Positions 58,221 through 64,000 of a DNA stretch of 64,000 bases are shown here, piece by piece; position 1 is the first letter of the stretch; each line of letters opens with the position of its first letter. The stretch is taken from contig CP093830.1 in the NCBI GenBank assembly GCA_033063855.1, forward strand, positions 5,642,854 to 5,706,853. The letters are read 5' to 3'. Position numbers and translations under genes: made by a program. This DNA comes from Smittia aterrima. Taxonomy: Eukaryota > Arthropoda > Insecta > Diptera > Chironomidae. The notes beneath the pieces are model-generated. The model was not told the origin of the DNA, did not search any database, and saw nothing but the letters and a program-made list of their open reading frames with translations.

Positions 58221-60954
58221 GTAAGTTGATTGTCGTTGACATACGTACGCATACATTCACATGTTTATTATTTCAATTTCCGGCCATTTTGACTCAAACA
58301 TAAACAGCAGTCTCGAGCAGACAGCTGTGCCAGCTTTGACATCTTTCTAATAACATGTTTTGAAAAATCTCCTCGCCTTTCTAAATGTTCGAACTCCCAA
58401 AGGCAAAGATAATCATCTCAATTATCTGGGCAGTTGAACAGAAATATAAGCGTTGCCCTGCAATCATAATGATTCGAGTATTATCAACATTCATTTAAAT
58501 TAGAGAAGCAGAAAGTCTATTTGATAGCATGGCAATTACGAGAGACCTTGGAGAAGGCTCAACGCACAACCACAATAACTTATGACTTCGAATAGAATGA
58601 ACTTAATGAGAATATAAACGACATAGCCAGAAAATGTATTTATGAATGTGAAGCAATTATTTTCCTGAGTGGATCTTACCAAGAACGAAATGGACAATAC
58701 TCGACGCACTTGTTCTCCTCGAGTGTTTATTCAGATCAACCTAAGATAGAACAATAAGTTATTTTTTACACATGACTAAACATGAGCTTGCTCGCTCTTC
58801 TGATGATCCTCATTTGTTTGCATTTCATGGAGAAAGAAGAGTGATGGTGGGCGAGACGAGATCTGAAAATGTTGCCTGAACTTAAACGAAAACGAAGAAA
58901 ATGTTTGGCAGAAAAATGTACATCAATAAAATATTTGTTTCTTCTTCGTTTCGCCATGTCGAGCGGCGAAACGAGGGATGAAAAAAAGCGAGAAATGTAA
59001 GTCGACGGTTGACGTGATGTCGAAGAATGCTTTGCGAGAATATGAATTATGAGATGTTGGGATAAAAAACGCAAAAAGTTTGTCCTATACTTCCATTAAC
59101 TGAGCGATCCCCGCTTTTATTGTTATAACATTATTCCTAACGACAATTTAATCTTAATTCCATAAAACATTCTCGAGTTAAGCTCTGGTAACCATAGAAT
59201 GTGGAATGAGCAGTCTTTAAACCGTAAAGTTGAAAGAAGAGAAAGAATCGATTTAAATGTCAAGAATATTTGCTGAAATATCTTGAAGCGAGCGATGAGT
59301 TCAAACAAATTGAGAAGAGCTTTTCATAAATTTTTAAAAGGTTTTCACAATAGAATTTTCTTCCTTTTTGCCGCTTCCTCATTCTCCTTCATTCCGAGTG
59401 ATAAAAAGTATAAGAGACATTTTAACTGTCTTCATTCATTGAATTACGCTGTTTACCTTTTATCGCTCTATTTCCGGACTTCTGTAATGCAATGAGCAAG
59501 AATTTTTGCTCTCAGCATCGCCAGCAACCGAAATGAGCTTGACAGTCAAACAACATCGGAATTTTCTTAAGAAAGCGTGGGAGCATAACAAACTTGAAGT
59601 CTGGCAAGTCAAGAAGCTTTGAGACAAGCTCCAAGAAGCCAAGCGAGACGCTAAGTGAACTTATTTTCGAGTGTGAGATGAGAGTGAAATCATCCATTCT
59701 ATTTTCATTTCGATTTCTTTTTTTCTTGCGCAATAATTCTCAGTATCCATAAATTTTATTTATGTAATGACATTGCTGATTCTTAAGTGCTTTCGGTTTT
59801 TCTTCTTTCCGAATACATTAACATGGCATTAGGGACTTCTTGTTCGCTCTCAGCTTTTTTCTGCCATCGCCAAAGGAAAAATGAAACATGTTCGTTGGAT
59901 GAATCACGCCAAGTCGGATTTGCAAAATGGATTTCGACGGCAAAGTTTCGTCGTGTCTGCAATTTATTGGCTGCCTCAATAATCGTTCAGCCTCGCCGCA
60001 ACCTTGGACCGCTCTATGTCCATAAAAGTCTTTCAATCTCTTCGCATTTGTAAAAAGCTTTTTTTTTTGTACGTTTAGCATCAATCACAATACAGCGGAA
60101 CTGACCTACATCCGATTAAACAAATTGCGTCACAATTTCCTTTTAACCCGATCGCACACGACACTCCTCTCACATCGATCTCACGAAAGTAATTGAAAAT
60201 TAATTTTCATTGCGCAATAAAGTTTATTCAATTTTTACTCGATCTCGTTCCCTCATGCCTTGTCAAGAAACCTTTAATTTCAACCAATAAAATACGCCAT
60301 TAGTCTGCCACATCACTCTTCTTCCCACTTCCAGCTCCGTAAGGAACGAAGGAAGAAAAGTTTGTTTTCGAATCAAGAATCGTATTAAAAATTAATTTAT
60401 TTTCCTCATCAATTTTACGGTTTCATTTTCAATTTCACCGTATCGTGGGCGAGCGAAAGCTTTCTGCGTCATTTGAACAGCTTTCGCTGGCAATCAGATT
60501 TTAATTTGAATTTTCACTATTTTTAGATCGAGAATTTACTTTGGCGACTACGTACGTGATCGATGCCGCGAGGACATAAACAACTCGTATTATTCGATTC
60601 CGCAATCGCAATCCTCGACGCATCATCATCACCATCAGCAACAATCTGTGGCGACATCGACGGCTGATAACGAACAGCTGAATAACAACAGCAACAACAA
60701 TAGCCTGGTCATCTCACCACCCACATCCCTTCAACTTCATCCCTCATCTCAAACGTCTTCATCGACATCATCAGTGACAAACAACCAGCAGCAGCAGACC
60801 ATTACGCCCTCGGTGCTCTACACTGTGCAGAGAGTTGTCTCGACGACCCAGTTACAACAATTACCATCGAGTTATGGGAATACTTCAAATGCATCGAGCC
60901 TCACCAGCATTATAGCACGTAATGACACAGATTGCGGATTGCCGAATAATAATG
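58009..60954 (+). CDS. Glutamine/asparagine/serine-rich, probably regulatory protein, first two coding exons
   Basis: Exons 58009-58220 and 60527-60954 join in frame to 213 residues; the gene continues past a good donor (AATG|GTGAGT) and probably out of the window. The start is the first ATG after an in-frame TGA. Exon 1 begins MDPK then seven Gln, and includes NYINVVPMAVVNSGVQYHHR. Exon 2 begins SRIYFGDYVRDRCREDINNS, a charged, non-repetitive stretch that may be the conserved part. It then turns to His, Gln, Asn, Ser and Thr runs with TPSVLYTVQRVVS near the end. Such a make-up is typical of fly transcription factors and RNA-binding regulators, whose DNA- or RNA-binding domain would lie further on. 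I do not recognise the family. The frame is phase 1 at the exit. Confidence 0.72.
58221..60526 (+). other. Intron 1 of the glutamine-rich gene
   Basis: 2,306 bases, GTAAGT to TATTTTTAG. Only AT-rich sequence with short chance frames; no nested gene or RNA was recognised. First introns of fly regulatory genes often hold enhancers, but nothing specific is visible. Confidence 0.65.
60527..60954 (+). CDS. Glutamine-rich gene, coding exon 2
   Basis: 428 bases. It completes the Gln codon, then encodes the RIYFGDYVRDRCREDI segment and the low-complexity part with five consecutive His. The join keeps a single open frame across both exons, which is strong support because neither flanking intron is open in that frame. 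Confidence 0.75.
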
Positions 60955-63900
60955 GTGAGTCTTCTCTCTTTCCTTTCACGTGCCTCCTCTTCCAACAAGT
61001 TCTTGCGAATCATAATTATCGATGTAATTGCCCGAAGCCATAAAAATCGCATGAGTACCGGAGCTAGAGCAGGCTCCATGCGATGGCAGAAAAGCTTTTT
61101 CAAAATGAAGGCTATTAAGGAATTTCCTTTCCTTCCGCTGATTACGTTCGTGTGTGTTTTCGAGGATGGGGTCGATTTTGAGAGCTCTTGCTTAATGTGA
61201 AAGTAATTTTGAAGAGAGAAATATCACGAAACTAGTTTGGGGTGAAAAATCGAGAGAATTGAACGTGTCTGATGAAGTATGTCACGAGATATCTAAAAGC
61301 GTGAATTGTGTTCGACTTCAAAGTGAAACAAAACGAACTAGTTTGGCTTCAGCCTTCGAGGAAATGATCCGTTTTATTCATATTTGACCTGCTCAATGTA
61401 TCAGTGTCACATTGCAACGAACTAGGTCAGCGAAGTTTTAGCGTCCACCTTTTAACTTTTCCGCGAACATGAGAGAAGGCGAAGAAGAAAATCGTGTGCA
61501 AAAGCTCAATTCTCGAGGAGAGCCTTGTAAATTAATTGACATTTTCTCGAGGTGAACTCGCGTATACACCAGAGAGAGCTTTATGAGAACGTTAGCGCAC
61601 CTTCGAGCCACACATTTCCCATTAACGAAGCGGAATGTAATATTGAAACACATTCATTGCTGACGCATTTCATTTTTCTTTCCTTGTGGCAGCAAAGAAT
61701 GATGAAAAATAAATTGAAGAATTTACTTTCACTGCTTTTATGATGAACGTATAATATTTAATGCTGCGCTAGCAAACGCAAAATATTCCGTTTCACATGC
61801 TTCCCCTAATGCTTCAAGCAAACAGGATAATGAGAACATTAAACATAAATCTTTGAGGGAAGATCTTCAAGAGAAGAATCGGAGACCATTTGAAATGTTT
61901 CTCGCGTCTTAAAATATTTTATAATTTACTTCAGCTCAACGCAAAGGCTAATTCGAACGTGCGTGATGTAATTTTGAAAGAAAGCGAAGCTTTTGTATAA
62001 GAGAGAGGGGGGAGTGAGACGATTTACCGTATCTTCGCTTTCTCAATGATAAAAAAATTAAGGAAACTCTCGCAACGGCACGCATCTCATTCGCATGTGT
62101 GTAGTATCATTTGCTACTCCCACCTCGAGTGATGATTTTTTTACTTGTTAAGAGCGAGCTCGAAGATTCGTCGACAGGAAGAAGCGAAAAATTAGAATTC
62201 TAGATGAGTTTCAGACGCTGCTCATACAGTAAACATTTACTTGAAGAGCATGTCAGTGGTGTGAGAATCAAAAGCAAGCTCTTAACCGCCTCACTGCCTT
62301 CTTTCTGATTCACTAAATAGCGAAACATCAACTCAAGCAGCGACGAAAGCTAGGAAACGTTCTTATTTACATTACAAATTCAGTTGAAAAACACTTCCCT
62401 CGTTCCTCCGCCATTCGCTTTTTCATAACTTAGTTAAACGTTTCGAATGTTTATGTTACACCTCCTACAGTCATCTCTCATTCCCAATCCGCTTCGCTTC
62501 GGTTGCTCGCTCGCCATCACCGTTTTTCCCCATCACAAAATTACTGAAAACTATTCGGAATTTCCCTGGGAAAATAAATTTTGGGTTTTTACTCAAAATG
62601 CACTTTGAAAGCAAAGGAGAATGTGTAAGCTCTAATTTATACGTGAGATTTCGTGGAAAGGAAAACTATGGCGAAGAGGAAGCAACCCCAAAGACATTTT
62701 GCAAGATTAAGTTTTTCGTCTTCTCTCTCACTTTCGAGTCGACCTCGCAGTCGACGAGAAAAATGTGGAAGCGGAGCGAAAGAATTACGGAAAAGTTCTT
62801 CCTTGTTCGGTTGGGCTATGATAAACTAGCTCCATAATTATGAGCCGCTCTTGACTCTCCCTCGACTGTGCATTTGCCAAAGGGAAAAATATATTCTTTT
62901 AAAAAAAACTTTTTCAATTAATCATTGTTAGCGTTTTGCGGGTGAAGTTTGAGAAATGTGAGGAATCAGTTGAAGTTTTCGTTGGGAAAGGTTGATAAGT
63001 TTTTCATAAGCTTGAACTCTACTATGAAGCATTAACATTTGATGTGACATGGAAGTCATTTATCGTATCAATCTCTTCTCGCTGCGGGAGCTGACTAGGT
63101 CAAGGTCTTGACAAAGCAGCTTCGAAGTTTCGCAATCAGGTTTTTGTTTCGTTGATTTCCCAAATCGAATTGAAGTTCTTGAAAACAACAAAAAACGAAA
63201 GAGAAAGAAATGGGGCCACTCCAATGATTTACCGCCCACGATCCACCTTCTTTTTGTTGTTTATTCGTGCAAACCAATTCGAAGTACGACGACGGTTTAC
63301 TAAAAATTTTCAATTTTCTCGTTTTTCCTATTCGGTTATTATTTCATTGGAAATTGAATTTTCAATTTTTTGTTATTCGTGAGCGAGGAAACGAGAACAA
63401 AATGAAAACGTTGAACGTATAATCATCGAAAAACAAAACCCGACAATCTTTATTGTTATTTCTATTCTAGATTTACGTTCCTTGAAGAAGCAAAGGCGAT
63501 AATAGAGAAATCTCTCGTCGACAAACGTTCATTTGCGATCTCGGAAAAACAATTCGCTTTGAGTTGAAATCCTCTCCAATCGTTTTTCTTTCTAAACAAT
63601 TAGTTTCTCGCTCGAATGTTTAGCTTTCATTCAATATGAAACTGTTTTAAATGCGGAGAAGCAAAGACAAAGAGCCTTGGAATTATTCGAGATGGAAATT
63701 CAATTTCCTCTCTCTCTCTCATAAGAAAATAGTTTCGTATGGAATTGGAAGCGATAGATTAAGTAGAGATGGAGCGTAACTCAATTCATGAACGAAGCTA
63801 TCCGGAATCTCATCCAGAATTCGATTGAAAGCTTCCCGCCTTTCAATGATGAGCCGAGAATCGTTTTGTGGCGACGTTTTCCCCACGTCTGAATAATGAC

Positions 63901-64000
63901 AAACAATTTTTCCTCTCCCTTGTTGTAAATCACTATCCCTCGTGGATGAAATGCCATTTACGAAGCAATTATGTGCCAACTAACGACGATGGAGATGATA
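60955..64000 (+). other. Intron 2 of the glutamine-rich gene, to the window edge
   Basis: No further exon could be established. One candidate is at 63471-63502, after a strong pyrimidine tract and TCTAG, in the right phase, adding DLRSLKKQRR before TAA. No AATAAA follows closely, so it is weak. Simple (CT)n sequence lies near 63710. The real next exon may be outside the window. Confidence 0.5.

Overview
This is animal nuclear DNA, most likely from a dipteran insect and plausibly a midge or mosquito relative. It is AT-rich. Its recognisable genes are split by GT-AG introns, four of them only 53-59 bases long, as in compact fly genomes. One gene has the polyglutamine, polyhistidine and Asn/Ser runs common in fly regulatory proteins. 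There are no operons, no CRISPR arrays, and I recognised no rRNA, tRNA or transposase genes. The species assignment is inference.

Three genes are supported. (1) On the + strand at 19139-21511, five exons encode the last 714 residues of dynein regulatory complex subunit 7 (DRC7, the 'lost boys'/lobo family), an axonemal protein needed for sperm flagella. The first ~170 residues expected for the family were not found. (2) On the - strand at 52142-48372, four exons encode a complete 455-residue class A G-protein-coupled receptor with all the classical marker residues. (3) On the + strand from 58009, the first two coding exons (213 residues) of a low-complexity, probably regulatory, protein that runs out of the window. 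Genes 2 and 3 are head to head across a ~5.9 kb region that should hold both promoters.

The rest, about 85% of the window, has no convincing gene. It is not unstructured. A 615-base segment (1248-1862) is repeated without a visible difference at 24575-25189. Many shorter, diverged blocks recur in the same order on either side of that match. I read this as an old segmental duplication: tract I (about 1.2-22 kb, containing DRC7) and tract II (about 24.5-35.3 kb, without DRC7). Parts of a third copy lie at 37.2-38.1 kb, and one block occurs a third time, inverted, at 46.49-46.56 kb. The blocks are mostly not coding in any shared frame, so conserved regulatory or structural RNA modules, or debris of a very large repeat, are all possible.

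Several small or orphan ORFs are listed at low confidence: a 306-codon antisense ORF, a 62-residue secreted cysteine peptide, a CxxC/CCxxC microprotein and a pair of short ORFs lying in paralogous blocks. All exon joins and comparisons were made by eye; none has been checked by alignment or transcripts.
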